DNA of 64,000 nt, taken from positions 124,001 through 188,000 of the forward strand of contig NZ_JAJUWY010000003.1 in the NCBI RefSeq assembly GCF_021390425.1, given 5' to 3'. Source of the stretch: Lysobacter sp. GX 14042. GTDB lineage: Bacteria; Pseudomonadota; Gammaproteobacteria; Xanthomonadales; Xanthomonadaceae. The notes beneath the pieces were generated by a model. The model was not told where the DNA came from. It was given only the letters and a program-made list of their open reading frames with translations, and did not search any database. Below are positions 37,147 to 47,015 of this stretch, one piece after another (position 1 is the stretch's first letter; each line of letters opens with the position of its first letter). The translations under genes were made by a program, and so were the position numbers.

Positions 37147-37545
37147 TCAACGGTACCTGCGCACGGCAGCGAACTTGGCCAGCCCGAACACGGCGAACAT
37201 CGCCGGCAGGATCCACAGCCACCAGTCGCCGCTGACCGTCAGCACGTCCGCCGCCGCCAGCATCCCGAGGCTGAAGGTCCCCAGCCCGACGACAAGCGCG
37301 GCGATGGCGATCGCTTCACTGTCGATCCGGCGCTGCAGTTCGTCCTCGTCGCGCACGTACCGCAGTACCGCCCGCAGCACCAGGCCGACCGGCAACACCG
37401 GCAGCAGCGCGACAACGGCCCGCACTGCTGGCCCCGCCGAGGCGAGTGGCCCGTTGAGGGCCGTGATCGAGGCGACCAGTACCAGGACGTAGGCCGACAT
37501 CGCCACGCCGAACTCACGCATGTAACGCCGGTGGATGTGCTGCAC
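37147..37545 (-). CDS. Small membrane protein paired with XRE regulator
   Basis: The 132-aa product has four predicted membrane helices (for example AYVLVLVASITALNG and WWLWILPAMFAVFGLAKF). The GTG at 37543-37545 is the likely start because AGGA lies upstream; the next ATG is at 37519-37521. It is of unknown function, but such proteins are often encoded next to a small XRE regulator. The pair shares one start region with two operator-like palindromes. Confidence 0.75.
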   Translation of the reverse strand: MQHIHRRYMREFGVAMSAYVLVLVASITALNGPLASAGPAVRAVVALLPVLPVGLVLRAVLRYVRDEDELQRRIDSEAIAIAALVVGLGTFSLGMLAAADVLTVSGDWWLWILPAMFAVFGLAKFAAVRRYR

Positions 37546-37555
37546 GGCCCTGTCC

Positions 37556-37573
37556 TGTAAAGCGAACTTGACA
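37556..37573. promoter_or_regulatory. Operator-like palindrome 1 of the XRE operon
   Basis: TGTAAAG-CGAA-CTTGACA is a 7-4-7 inverted repeat with one mismatch, just upstream of the ribosome-binding site of the membrane-protein gene. Confidence 0.6.
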
Positions 37574-37599
37574 TCAAGGATTGGCTTCGCGGCCCCACG

Positions 37600-37617
37600 T
37601 GTCAAGGACTCTTTACA
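37600..37617. promoter_or_regulatory. Operator-like palindrome 2 of the XRE operon
   Basis: TGTCAAG-GACT-CTTTACA is the same 18-bp motif in opposite orientation, 44 bp from site 1. On the minus strand it contains TTGACA, a likely -35 element, so regulator binding would cover the promoter. Confidence 0.6.
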
Positions 37618-37639
37618 GCTGGCGCCCTCCGCCCCGCGT

Positions 37640-38407
37640 TTATTTGCTGCTGACGTACTTCTCGCGCCGGATCCGGCGCGGCTCCAGGCCGGCCTCGCGC
37701 AGGGCCTCGAATGCGGCATCGACCATGTTCGGGTTGCCGCACAGGTAGCTGATGTCGCGCGCCGGGTCCGGCGCGAGCTCGCCGATGAACTGCTGGACGT
37801 ACCCGTGGCGGACATCCGCATGGGCATGCGAGGAGTCCGCCGCCGGCAGCTCGCGCGAGAAGCACGGCAGGTAGCGGACGCGGTCCGGGTGGCGGTCGGC
37901 GAAGGCGCGGAACTCCTCGCCATACAGCAGTTCCTCCGGTCGCCGCGCGCCCTGCAGGAACGCCACCTGGACGCCACGTTCGGTGACCGCCTGCTCCAGC
38001 AGCGGCAGCATCGACCGGTAGGGCGTGACGCCGGTGCCGGTGGCGATCAGCAGGTAGCGGCTGTTGTCGTCCTGCGGCATCAGGCAGAAGCGCCCGAACG
38101 GCCCGCTGGCCTCCAGCGTGTCGCCCGCTTCCAGCCCCTCGAACAGCGCGGTGGCCGCGCCGCCGGGCACGAAGCTCACGGCGATCTCCACCTGCGTCGC
38201 CGGTCCGCTGCCGGGCGGGTGCACCGTCGCCAGCGAGTAGCTGCGCTTGGTCTCGGTACCGTCGGCATAGCGGAAATGGACCTGGATGAACTGCCCGGGC
38301 AGGAACGGCAGCGGCTGGCCGTCGCCCCGGCGGAACACGTAATGGCAGATGCCCGGTGCCAGGGGGCGCCAGGATTCGAGCACGAGGGGAAAACGCTGGA
38401 TCGGCAA
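37640..38407 (-). CDS. Ferredoxin-NADP reductase family protein
   Basis: This FAD-dependent oxidoreductase moves electrons between NADPH and ferredoxin or flavodoxin. Visible are the FAD motif KRSYSLATV, the NADP motif GTGVTPYRSML, YLCGNPNMVD and a C-terminal EKYVSSK. Homology begins near IQRFPLVLESWRPL, and no ATG or GTG lies in frame close to it. The likely start is the TTG at 38405-38407, giving 255 aa. An ATG far upstream at 38570-38572 would add about 55 unrelated residues. Confidence 0.82.
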   Translation of the reverse strand: MPIQRFPLVLESWRPLAPGICHYVFRRGDGQPLPFLPGQFIQVHFRYADGTETKRSYSLATVHPPGSGPATQVEIAVSFVPGGAATALFEGLEAGDTLEASGPFGRFCLMPQDDNSRYLLIATGTGVTPYRSMLPLLEQAVTERGVQVAFLQGARRPEELLYGEEFRAFADRHPDRVRYLPCFSRELPAADSSHAHADVRHGYVQQFIGELAPDPARDISYLCGNPNMVDAAFEALREAGLEPRRIRREKYVSSK

Positions 38408-38544
38408 GGGAGGGCCTGGATGCGGGGGAACGGGCCTGCGGCGGGGCGGGACACAGCGTGCCGCGGGCCGCAGCGGCGAGCCGCCTATACTAACGCGGTC
38501 CTGGCGGGACAACGTGCGCCCGCCTCCCCCCGCACTAAGGCTGC

Positions 38545-39530
<986 letters not shown>

Positions 39531-39534
<4 letters not shown>

Positions 39535-40304
39535 GCGGCAGCCCCAACCTGGTCGCCCTGTACACCATCGCCCGCCGCGAGATCACCCGGATCATGCGCA
39601 TCTGGGCCCAGACCCTGGTGCCGCCGGCGATCACCATGACCCTGTACTTCCTGATCTTCGGCGGGCTGATCGGCTCGCGGATCGGGACCATGGACGGCAT
39701 CGCCTACATGGACTTCATCGTCCCCGGGCTGGTGATGATGAGCGTGATCCAGAACAGCTACGGCAACATCGCCTCCAGCTTCTTCGGCGCCAAGTTCGGG
39801 CATTACGTCGAGGAACTGCTGGTCAGCCCGATGCCCAACTGGGTGATCCTGGGCGGCTACGTCGCCGGTGCGGTCGCGCGCGGCCTGGCGGTGGGCGTGA
39901 TCGTGATGCTGATCGCCTCGCTGTTCACCGACGTGCGCATCGCCCACCCGTTGGTGACCGCGACCACGGTGTTCCTGGGCTCGGTGATCTTCGCCCTGGC
40001 CGGCTTCATCAACGCGGTGTTCGCACGCAAGTTCGACGACGTGGCGATCGTGCCGACCTTCATCCTGACCCCGCTGACCTACCTGGGCGGCGTGTTCTAT
40101 TCGATCACCCTGCTGCCCGACTGGGCCCAGGCGATGACCCGGGCCAACCCGATCTTCTACATGGTCAACGCCTTCCGCCACGGCCTGCTGGGCAGCAGCG
40201 ACGTGCCGCTGTGGATCAGCTACGCGTTGATGGTGGGTTTCGTGGTGCTGCTGGCCTCGACCGGGCTGGTGCTGCTGCGGCGCGGGGCCGGGTTGCGCAG
40301 CTGA
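39531..40304 (+). CDS. ABC-2 type permease, YadH-like
   Basis: The 257-aa inner-membrane protein has six predicted helices and the ABC-2 pattern, including RIMRIWAQTLVPPAITMTLYF at the start and PLTYLGGVFYSITLLPDWAQ before the last helices. It pairs with the ATPase just upstream and forms an exporter of unknown substrate. Confidence 0.92.
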
Positions 40305-40331
40305 GGTCGCGCGGGTCCCGGGTGCGGCCCC

Positions 40332-41129
40332 TCATTCCACCGCTGGCAACCGGAAAAACGCGCGCGTGGTCGCGGTCGCATTCGCCGCCGTCACCGCGAC
40401 CTCCTCGCCGCGGTCGCGGGCCAGCTCCTCGACGATGTGCGGCAGGAACATCGGTTCGTTGCGCCGGTCCTTCGGCATCGGCTCCAGGGTGCGCGGCAGC
40501 AGGTAGGGCGCGTCGGTCTCCACCATCAACCGGTCGGCGGGGATGTCCCTGACGAACCCGCGCAGGTGGCGCCCGCGCCGCTCGTCGCACAGCCAGCCGG
40601 TGATGCCCACGTGCCAGTCCTGGTCGAGGTAGTCGTACAGCTCCTCGCGGGTGCCGGTGAAGCAGTGCACCACGGCGGGCCCGAGCCGGCCCTGGAAATT
40701 GCGCATGACCGCCATGAAGTCGGCATGCGCATCGCGCTGGTGCAGGAACAGCGGCTTGCCGGTCTCGACCGCAATCTGCAGCTGCATCTCGAACGCGCGC
40801 CGCTGCGCCGGCCGCGGCGAGAAGTCGCGGAAGTAGTCGAGCCCGCACTCGCCCACCGCCACGACCTCGGGGTGGACATGCAGCGCACGTATTTCCGCAT
40901 CGCACTCGGCGGTGTACTCGCTGGCGTGGTGCGGGTGGACCCCGGCGGTGGCGAACAGCTCGCCGGGGTGCGCACGCGCCAGCTCCAGCGCCATCGGCGA
41001 GTGCTCGCGGCTGGCGCCGGTCACCACCATCTGCACTACGCCCGCCTCCCGGGCGCGCGCCATGACCGCACCGCGATCGTGGTCGAAGGAGTCGTGGGTG
41101 AGGTTCGCGCCGATGTCGATCAGTTCCAT
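40332..41129 (-). CDS. tatD: TatD family 3'-5' DNase/RNase
   Basis: The 265-aa metal-dependent TIM-barrel nuclease begins MELIDIGANLTHDSFDHD. It has the metal-binding Glu in VGECGLDYFRDF, the histidines in LHQRDAHAD and VVHCFTG, and the Asp in ETDAPYLLPR. Enzymes of this family act in DNA repair and RNA turnover. A second ATG at 41136-41138 would add three residues; neither has a strong ribosome-binding site. Confidence 0.94.
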   Translation of the reverse strand: MELIDIGANLTHDSFDHDRGAVMARAREAGVVQMVVTGASREHSPMALELARAHPGELFATAGVHPHHASEYTAECDAEIRALHVHPEVVAVGECGLDYFRDFSPRPAQRRAFEMQLQIAVETGKPLFLHQRDAHADFMAVMRNFQGRLGPAVVHCFTGTREELYDYLDQDWHVGITGWLCDERRGRHLRGFVRDIPADRLMVETDAPYLLPRTLEPMPKDRRNEPMFLPHIVEELARDRGEEVAVTAANATATTRAFFRLPAVE

Positions 41130-41245
41130 GGGGCGCATTGTAGGAGAGGTGCTTCGGAGAGTTCGCGGGGGAGCCGGCTGCCGCCTGCGGCCTTACCCCC
41201 GGCTGCGTGGCGGGGGATTGCCACACACACAAACACCTCCTCCAC

Positions 41246-41273
41246 CGTCATCCCCGCGTGCGCGGGGATGACG
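41246..41273. repeat. REP-type palindrome between tatD and hrpB
   Basis: CGTCATCCCCGCG (41246-41258) and CGCGGGGATGACG (41261-41273) are perfect 13-bp arms with a two-base centre. The GTCATCCCCGCG arm is typical of a dispersed repeat in many proteobacteria. It lies 20 bp before the hrpB start. Confidence 0.8.
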
Positions 41274-41293
41274 TGGCCTGCCATCATTTGCGG

Positions 41294-43816
41294 GTGAGCA
41301 AGACCGCGCTGCCCATCGACGAGGTGCTCCCGCAGATCCGCGGCAGCCTGCGTGACCACACCCGCCTGGTGCTCGAGGCGCCGCCCGGCGCCGGCAAGAC
41401 CACCCGGGTGCCGCTGGCGCTGCTGGAGGAACCATGGCTGCAGGGGCGCAGGATCGTGATGCTGGAGCCGCGGCGGGTGGCCGCGCGGGCGGCGGCGCGG
41501 TTCATGGCCGGCGCGCTCGGCGAGCAGGTCGGACGGACGGTGGGATACCGGATCCGCTTCGAGAACCGGACCTCGGCCGACACCCGCATCGAGGTCGTCA
41601 CCGAGGGCATCCTGACCCGGATGATCCAGGACGACCCGGCGCTGGACGGCGTCGGCGCGGTGCTGTTCGATGAGTTCCACGAGCGCCACCTGGCCGGTGA
41701 CCTCGGCCTGGCGCTGGCGCTGGACGTGCAGGCCGGGCTACGCGAGGACCTGCGGGTCGTGGTGATGTCGGCGACCCTGGACGGCGCGCGCCTGTCGCAG
41801 CTGGTCCAGGCACCGCGGGTGTCCAGTGCCGGGCGCGGCTTCCCGGTCGAGGTGGGGCATTTCCCCGCCCGGCGCGAGGAGAAGCTGGAGCACCAGGTGC
41901 GCCGTGCGATCGACCATGCGCTGGCGGCGCACGCCGGCGACGTGCTGGTGTTCCTGCCCGGTCAGCGCGAGATCGGGCGGGTGCTGGCCTTGCTCGCCGG
42001 CCAGTTGCCGGCGGAGGTGGAGGTCCTCGCCCTGCACGGCGAGTTGCCGGTGGAGCAGCAGTCGCGGGTCCTGCAGCCTGCCTCCGAGGGCACGCGGCGG
42101 GTGGTGCTGGCGACCAATGTCGCCGAGTCCAGCGTCACCCTGCCGGGGGTGCGGGTGGTGGTCGACAGCGGGCTGGCGCGCGAGCCGCGCTTCGATCCCA
42201 ACAGTGGCTTTTCGCGACTGGACGTCGTGGCCATCAGCCAGGCCTCGGCCGACCAGCGCGCCGGCCGCGCCGGACGGGTCGCGGAAGGCTGGGCCTACCG
42301 GTTGTGGCCGCAGTCGCAGCGGCTGGAGCCGCAGCGCCGGCCGGAGATCACCCAGGTCGACCTGTCGGGGCTGGCGCTCGAACTCGCCGCCTGGGGCTCG
42401 GACCGGCTGTGCTTCGTCGATCCGCCGCCGCCGGGTGCGTTGGCCGCGGCGCGCGACCTGCTCGCCCGGCTGGGCGCACTGGACCAGGACGCGTTGACCA
42501 CGGCTGGCAGGCATCTCCTCGCCCTCGGCACCCATCCCCGGCTGGGCGCGATGCTGGGTGCCGCGGCCAACCCGGTCGAGGCCGCGGTCGCCTGTGACCT
42601 CGCCGCGTTGCTGGAATCACGTGATCCACTGCGCGGCAGCGGCGATGCGCTCGCCGCCCGCTGGCGGGCGCTGGCCGGGTTCCGTGGCAACGCTCGTGGC
42701 GCCGTGCCTGTGGGTGGCAGCGCCGGTGCGCTCGCGGCCATCGATACCCTCGCCCGGCAATGGCGCCGACGCCTGCGCCTCGATGCACCGCCGCCGCCCA
42801 GTGTCCCCGCCCACCTGCTCGGCGACCTGCTCGCCCATGCGTTCCCGGAGCGCATCGCCCGCCAGCACCCTGCAGATCCGGACCGATACCAGCTTGCCAG
42901 TGGCCGGGGCGCCACCCTGCTGCCGGACAGCATGCTGCGCGGGGAGCCATGGCTGGTGGTCGCCGGCCTGCGCATGCCCGTTGCAGGCGACCGCGGACAG
43001 GCGCGGATCCTCCAGGCGGCGCCGCTCGACCCGGCGCGGCTGGAGCGGGAGTCGCCGGCACGCTTCACCAGGACCGACGAGGTCCGCTGGGATGCCGCCA
43101 CCCGGCGCATCGTCGCGGTGCGCGAGCAGCGCTTCGATGCCATCGTCCTCGATGCCCGCCCACTGCCGGCGCCGGACCGCAGCCGCTACGCCGAGGCCCT
43201 GGTGGACGCGGTCCGCCAGCTTGGCCTGGCGGCGTTGCCGTGGAGCCCGGCACTCGAGCAGTGGCGTGCCCGGGTACGCTGCCTGGGCGCCTGGATGCCC
43301 GGGCTCGGGCTGCCGGCGCTTTCCGACCAGGCACTGCTCGACACCGCGGATCACTGGCTGCAGCCCGCGCTCGACGGGATGAGCCGGCTGGACGCACTCG
43401 GCCCGGATGCGTTCGCCAACGCACTGCACACCCTGCTGGGCTGGGACCGGCAGCGCGACCTGGATCGCCTCGCTCCGGTCCGGGTGACTGTGCCTTCGGG
43501 GCTCGCGCGTCCGCTCGTGTACGCCTTCGACGACGCCACCGGCGGGCCGGCGGAGCCGGTGCTGGCGGTCAAGCTGCAGGAGCTGTTCGGCCTGGCCGAA
43601 ACCCCGTGCATCGCCGACGGCCGGGTACCGCTGATGCTGCACCTGCTCTCGCCCGGCGGCCGGCCGCTGCAGGTCACCCGCGACCTGCGCGGATTCTGGG
43701 AGCGCACCTACCCCGAGGTACGGCGGGAAATGAAGGGCCGCTATCCCCGGCATCCGTGGCCGGAGGACCCCTGGACGGCAGCCGCGACCCACCGGGCCAA
43801 GCCGCGCCCGCGCTGA
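41294..43816 (+). CDS. hrpB: ATP-dependent helicase HrpB
   Basis: The 840-aa DEAH-type helicase has Walker A EAPPGAGKTT, the DEFHERH box, SATLDG as motif III and QRAGRAGR as motif VI. Its long C-terminal domain ends with PRHPWPEDPW, specific to HrpB. The GTG at 41294-41296 (SKTALPIDEVLPQIRG) is chosen; a longer frame from 41207 would run through the REP palindrome. Its cellular role is poorly defined. Confidence 0.96.
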   Translation: MSKTALPIDEVLPQIRGSLRDHTRLVLEAPPGAGKTTRVPLALLEEPWLQGRRIVMLEPRRVAARAAARFMAGALGEQVGRTVGYRIRFENRTSADTRIEVVTEGILTRMIQDDPALDGVGAVLFDEFHERHLAGDLGLALALDVQAGLREDLRVVVMSATLDGARLSQLVQAPRVSSAGRGFPVEVGHFPARREEKLEHQVRRAIDHALAAHAGDVLVFLPGQREIGRVLALLAGQLPAEVEVLALHGELPVEQQSRVLQPASEGTRRVVLATNVAESSVTLPGVRVVVDSGLAREPRFDPNSGFSRLDVVAISQASADQRAGRAGRVAEGWAYRLWPQSQRLEPQRRPEITQVDLSGLALELAAWGSDRLCFVDPPPPGALAAARDLLARLGALDQDALTTAGRHLLALGTHPRLGAMLGAAANPVEAAVACDLAALLESRDPLRGSGDALAARWRALAGFRGNARGAVPVGGSAGALAAIDTLARQWRRRLRLDAPPPPSVPAHLLGDLLAHAFPERIARQHPADPDRYQLASGRGATLLPDSMLRGEPWLVVAGLRMPVAGDRGQARILQAAPLDPARLERESPARFTRTDEVRWDAATRRIVAVREQRFDAIVLDARPLPAPDRSRYAEALVDAVRQLGLAALPWSPALEQWRARVRCLGAWMPGLGLPALSDQALLDTADHWLQPALDGMSRLDALGPDAFANALHTLLGWDRQRDLDRLAPVRVTVPSGLARPLVYAFDDATGGPAEPVLAVKLQELFGLAETPCIADGRVPLMLHLLSPGGRPLQVTRDLRGFWERTYPEVRREMKGRYPRHPWPEDPWTAAATHRAKPRPR

Positions 43817-43906
43817 GCCTGCGTTCAGCGGGCCGGCAGGCGGCTCACGCGGGAAAAACGCGGCTGTGGGCAGACTGCGTGCATCCCATCTGCCAGGTAG
43901 ACCGTG

Positions 43907-44296
43907 ATGAGCCGATTCGATCGCATTTCCGACCGTGCGCTGGACCTTGCCGGCGATGTCGGCGACCGCCTCCGCCATGCGATTCCCGATGACGTCGGAC
44001 AGCGCCTGCGCGGCGCGCTGCCCAGCCGTGCCGGCGGCGGGCTGCTGGAGACCGGTGTCGCGCTAGGCGCGATGCGCAGCGGCGCGAAGGTCGCAGGCAG
44101 CTTCGCCCGGCGCCATCCGGCCGCCCTTGCGGCGACCGTCGCCGGTGCCGGCCTGCTGTGGTACGCGGCGCAGCGCCGCAAGAAGCGCCAGGCCGGCGGC
44201 ACCACCTACGAGGGCACCGCCACCCGCCTGGATGGCAACGGCAACCCGAGCCGCGACGGCGCCCCGCACGTGCGGCAGGCGCCGGCCGAAGGCTGA
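43907..44296 (+). CDS. Hypothetical protein with one membrane segment
   Basis: The 129-aa product has an amphipathic N-terminal half (SRFDRISDRALDLAGDVGDRL), one hydrophobic helix (about residues 74-90, ALAATVAGAGLLWYAAQ) stopped by a basic cluster, and a polar Gly/Asn/Arg tail. It looks like a small inner-membrane protein. No family is recognised. Confidence 0.65.
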   Translation: MSRFDRISDRALDLAGDVGDRLRHAIPDDVGQRLRGALPSRAGGGLLETGVALGAMRSGAKVAGSFARRHPAALAATVAGAGLLWYAAQRRKKRQAGGTTYEGTATRLDGNGNPSRDGAPHVRQAPAEG

Positions 44297-44303
44297 GCGC
44301 GGC

Positions 44304-45392
44304 TCAGCCTGCCGCCCCGACCTCGGGCAACTCGATCACGAAGACCGCCCCGCCTCCAGGGCGGTCTTCGTACCAGAGCTGGCCGCCGGCATTGGCCACG
44401 ATCTGTTTGGCCAGCGACAGGCCCAGCCCGCTGGAAATGCCGTCATCCTCGTCCTGCAGCCGGGTGAACGGCTTGAACAGTTCCCGCTGGCGGCCCGGCG
44501 GAATGCCCGGGCCCCGGTCCGCGGCCACCAGTTGCAGGTAACCCGGTGCTCCGGGACGCCCGGCGAGCAGCAACTCGCCCTCGCGGGCGTACTTCATCGC
44601 ATTGGACACCAGGTTCTCGCCCAGCTGGCGCAGGACCCGGGGGTCGATCGCCACGTGCGCCGGCTCGGGCGGCAGTGACAGCCGCAACGCGATGCCGTGG
44701 GCATCGAGCTGGATCTCGTAGCGCTGCTGCAGCCATTCCAGCGTCTCGCGCAGGCAGGCGCTGGCGCTGCCGGGGCCGTCGCCACGGCCGCTGCGGCTTT
44801 CCAGGTAGTGCCGGATGTAACCCAGCGCATCGTCCGCGCTTTCGTGGATCATCTGCAGGTAGCGCGGGACACGCTCGGGCCGGCAGCCGTCCTGGCGCAG
44901 GATGTCGCTGGCGAACAACACGCTCGACAACGGGTTCTTGAGGTCGTGGGCGACCAGGTTGACCAGTTCCTCGCGCTCGCGGGCGACCCGCTCGAGCCGG
45001 TCGCGGGTGAGCTTCAATCCGACGTGGGCGTTGACCCGCGCCAGCAGTTCCTCGGGCAGGAACGGCTTGGTCACGTAGTCGACCACCCCGGCGTCGAAGG
45101 CGCGCAGCAGCAGGTCGCGGTCGTGCGCGGCGGTGACGAACACCACCGGCACGTCCAGCCCGCGCTGGTGCAGCGCCTCCAGCACCTCGAAGCCGTCCAT
45201 GCCCGGCATCATCATGTCGAGCAGGATCAGATCGGGGACCGAAGCGTCGTACAGCGATAGGGCCTGCTCGCCGGCTTCCGCGGTTTCCACCGCGTATCCC
45301 TGGCGGCCAAGCAGGGTGCTGACCACGCGCAGGTTGGCCGGCTGGTCGTCAACGACCAGGATGCGGCCGGCAGCGGCGACGGGGGTATTCAT
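44304..45392 (-). CDS. Response regulator-histidine kinase hybrid
   Basis: The 362-aa cytoplasmic protein has a receiver domain first (about residues 8-125, phosphoacceptor Asp59 in LILLDMMMPGMDG, Lys in VTKPF). A kinase core follows, with His149 in NLVAHDLKNPLSS, the N box NLVSNAMKYA and G boxes DRGPGIPPG and SGLGLSLAK. Receiver-first hybrids get their signal by phosphotransfer from another kinase. No output gene is adjacent. Confidence 0.93.
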   Translation of the reverse strand: MNTPVAAAGRILVVDDQPANLRVVSTLLGRQGYAVETAEAGEQALSLYDASVPDLILLDMMMPGMDGFEVLEALHQRGLDVPVVFVTAAHDRDLLLRAFDAGVVDYVTKPFLPEELLARVNAHVGLKLTRDRLERVAREREELVNLVAHDLKNPLSSVLFASDILRQDGCRPERVPRYLQMIHESADDALGYIRHYLESRSGRGDGPGSASACLRETLEWLQQRYEIQLDAHGIALRLSLPPEPAHVAIDPRVLRQLGENLVSNAMKYAREGELLLAGRPGAPGYLQLVAADRGPGIPPGRQRELFKPFTRLQDEDDGISSGLGLSLAKQIVANAGGQLWYEDRPGGGAVFVIELPEVGAAG

Positions 45393-45482
45393 TGCGTACA
45401 GATGCCATTCACCCAGCTGAACAGGGAAGTTAGCAGAACGGCGACGCCACGGGGCGTCGCGCGCGCCGGTCGGCTGAACGGT

Positions 45483-46037
45483 TCAAGTCCCCCCATGGCG
45501 ATCATCGCTGCGCCACTCCCCCGGCGCCAGTCCCTGCAGACGGTGGCGTCCAATGGCGACCCTCACCAGGCGCAACGTGGGAAGCCCCACCGAAGCGGTC
45601 ATCCGCCGCACCTGGCGGTTGCGGCCCTCGGTGATCACCAGCTCCAGCCAGGCATCGGGCACGGTCTTGCGGAAACGCACGGGCGGGTCGCGCGGCCACA
45701 GTGCGGGGGGCGGGTCCAGGCGCCGCACCTCCGCTGGCCGGGTGGGTCCGTCGCGCAGCAGCACGCCCTGCCTGAGCGCCTGCAGTGCTTCCCCCGTTGG
45801 TTCGCCTTCCACCTGCACCCAGTAGGTCTTGGCCAGCCTGTGGCGCGGGTCGGTCAACCGGTGGGCGAGCCGTCCGTCGTCCGTGAGCAGCAGCAGGCCC
45901 TCGCTGTCGTGGTCCAGCCGGCCGGCCGGGTACACCCGCGGCGGCAGCCCGAAGCCGGCCAGGGTCGGCCGGGGCGGAGTCCCCCGGTCGGTGAACTGGC
46001 ACAACACCCCGTAGGGCTTGTTGAAGGCGACCAGCAA
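45483..46037 (-). CDS. RsuA/RluE-family pseudouridine synthase
   Basis: The 184-aa product has the catalytic motif GRLDHDSEGLLLLT (Asp42) and ITEGRNRQVRRM, and lacks an S4 domain. It is close to RluE, which modifies U2457 of 23S rRNA. The start is probably the TTG at 46035-46037 (LVAFNKPYGVL), as the conserved N-terminus begins there. The stop of the upstream methyltransferase-like gene lies 11 bp before it. Confidence 0.88.
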   Translation of the reverse strand: MLVAFNKPYGVLCQFTDRGTPPRPTLAGFGLPPRVYPAGRLDHDSEGLLLLTDDGRLAHRLTDPRHRLAKTYWVQVEGEPTGEALQALRQGVLLRDGPTRPAEVRRLDPPPALWPRDPPVRFRKTVPDAWLELVITEGRNRQVRRMTASVGLPTLRLVRVAIGRHRLQGLAPGEWRSDDRHGGT

Positions 46038-46047
46038 GTGCGTGGGA

Positions 46048-46926
46048 TCAGTCGGCGGGCTTGCGGAAGCGGAGCGTCATCCGGTCGCTCTCGCCGATGG
46101 CGGCGTAGCGCTCGGCGTCGGCCTGGTCGTGGTTGTTGCCTGGCGGCAGTGTCCACACGCCGTTGGGATGGTTGCCGGTGTCCTTCGGGTTGGCGTTGAC
46201 CTCGCTGGCCTCCTCGAGCACGAAGCCGGCCTCGCCGGCCAGCTCGACCACGCGTGCCTGCGGCACGTAGCCGCTGTCCCTGGTGGCACGCGCGTTGGCC
46301 CGGTGCTCGACCACGCCCAGTACGCCGCCAGGACGCAATACTTCGAAGAAGCCCTCGAACATGGCTTCGGCCTGGTCGTTGGACAGCCAGTTGTGCACGT
46401 TGCGGAAGGTCAGCACGACGTCCGCGCTTTCCGGTGCGCCGAACACCGGCGCCGACGGGTCGTAGGCCACCACGCCGGCGCGGTCGAACTGCTTCGGCGC
46501 CCCGGCGAACAGGGTTTCGAGCTGGTCACGCGCGCGCTGCTGGTAGTCCCGGCCGCCGCCCTCGGGCAGCGCGTCGGGATCGACCACCGCCGCGACGTAG
46601 CGGCCGTGGTGGTACAGGTACGGCGCCAGGATCTCCGCGTACCAGCCGCCGCCCGGGGTGATCTCGACCACGCTGTGGGTCGGCTGGACGCCGAAGAATT
46701 CCAGGGTCCGGACCGGGTTCCGGAAGGCATCGCGCTCACGGTTGTCGTGGCTGCGCCAGTCGCCGGCCACGACCTGCTGGAGGGTGGGGGCCTCGACGGA
46801 GGCCTGGGCCGGATCGTCCTGCTTCGAGGCGGGCGCGGCCAGGCCGGTGGGACGCTCGGCGGGCGCGTCCTGGGCGCAGCCCAGCAGCAAGGCGGGCAGG
46901 AGTACGGCGGGCAGCAGTCGTCTCAT
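46048..46926 (-). CDS. Lipoprotein with class I methyltransferase fold
   Basis: The 292-aa product has a lipoprotein signal (LLLGC, Cys17) followed by a class I SAM-methyltransferase-like domain. The glycine-rich motif is EITPGGGWYAEIL, with VVDPDAL, ADVVLTFRNVHNW and a LRPGGVLGVVEHR strand after it. A methyltransferase fold outside the cytoplasm is unusual because SAM is cytoplasmic. This secreted family is nonetheless widespread in Xanthomonadaceae. The substrate is unknown. Confidence 0.85.
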   Translation of the reverse strand: MRRLLPAVLLPALLLGCAQDAPAERPTGLAAPASKQDDPAQASVEAPTLQQVVAGDWRSHDNRERDAFRNPVRTLEFFGVQPTHSVVEITPGGGWYAEILAPYLYHHGRYVAAVVDPDALPEGGGRDYQQRARDQLETLFAGAPKQFDRAGVVAYDPSAPVFGAPESADVVLTFRNVHNWLSNDQAEAMFEGFFEVLRPGGVLGVVEHRANARATRDSGYVPQARVVELAGEAGFVLEEASEVNANPKDTGNHPNGVWTLPPGNNHDQADAERYAAIGESDRMTLRFRKPAD

Positions 46927-46993
46927 GGCATTTCCTCACCGTCGTCAGGGAGGCGGCAAGCCTAGCGCAGCCACGGGGCTTGACAAGCGAACC

Positions 46994-47015
46994 GTGTATT
47001 GGTCAATTAATACAC
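46994..47015. promoter_or_regulatory. YtrA-type operator of the gntR-ABC operon
   Basis: GTGTATT-N8-AATACAC ends at the base before the ATG at 47016. A -35 (TTGACA, 46980-46985) lies upstream, and with a 17-bp spacer the -10 (TCAATT) falls within the palindrome. The transcript would start at or next to the start codon, so the mRNA is probably leaderless. Confidence 0.7.

Noticed and set aside
41207-41293. N-terminal extension of HrpB from the ATG at 41207
   Set aside because: The extra 29 residues come from a REP palindrome and are unlike HrpB.
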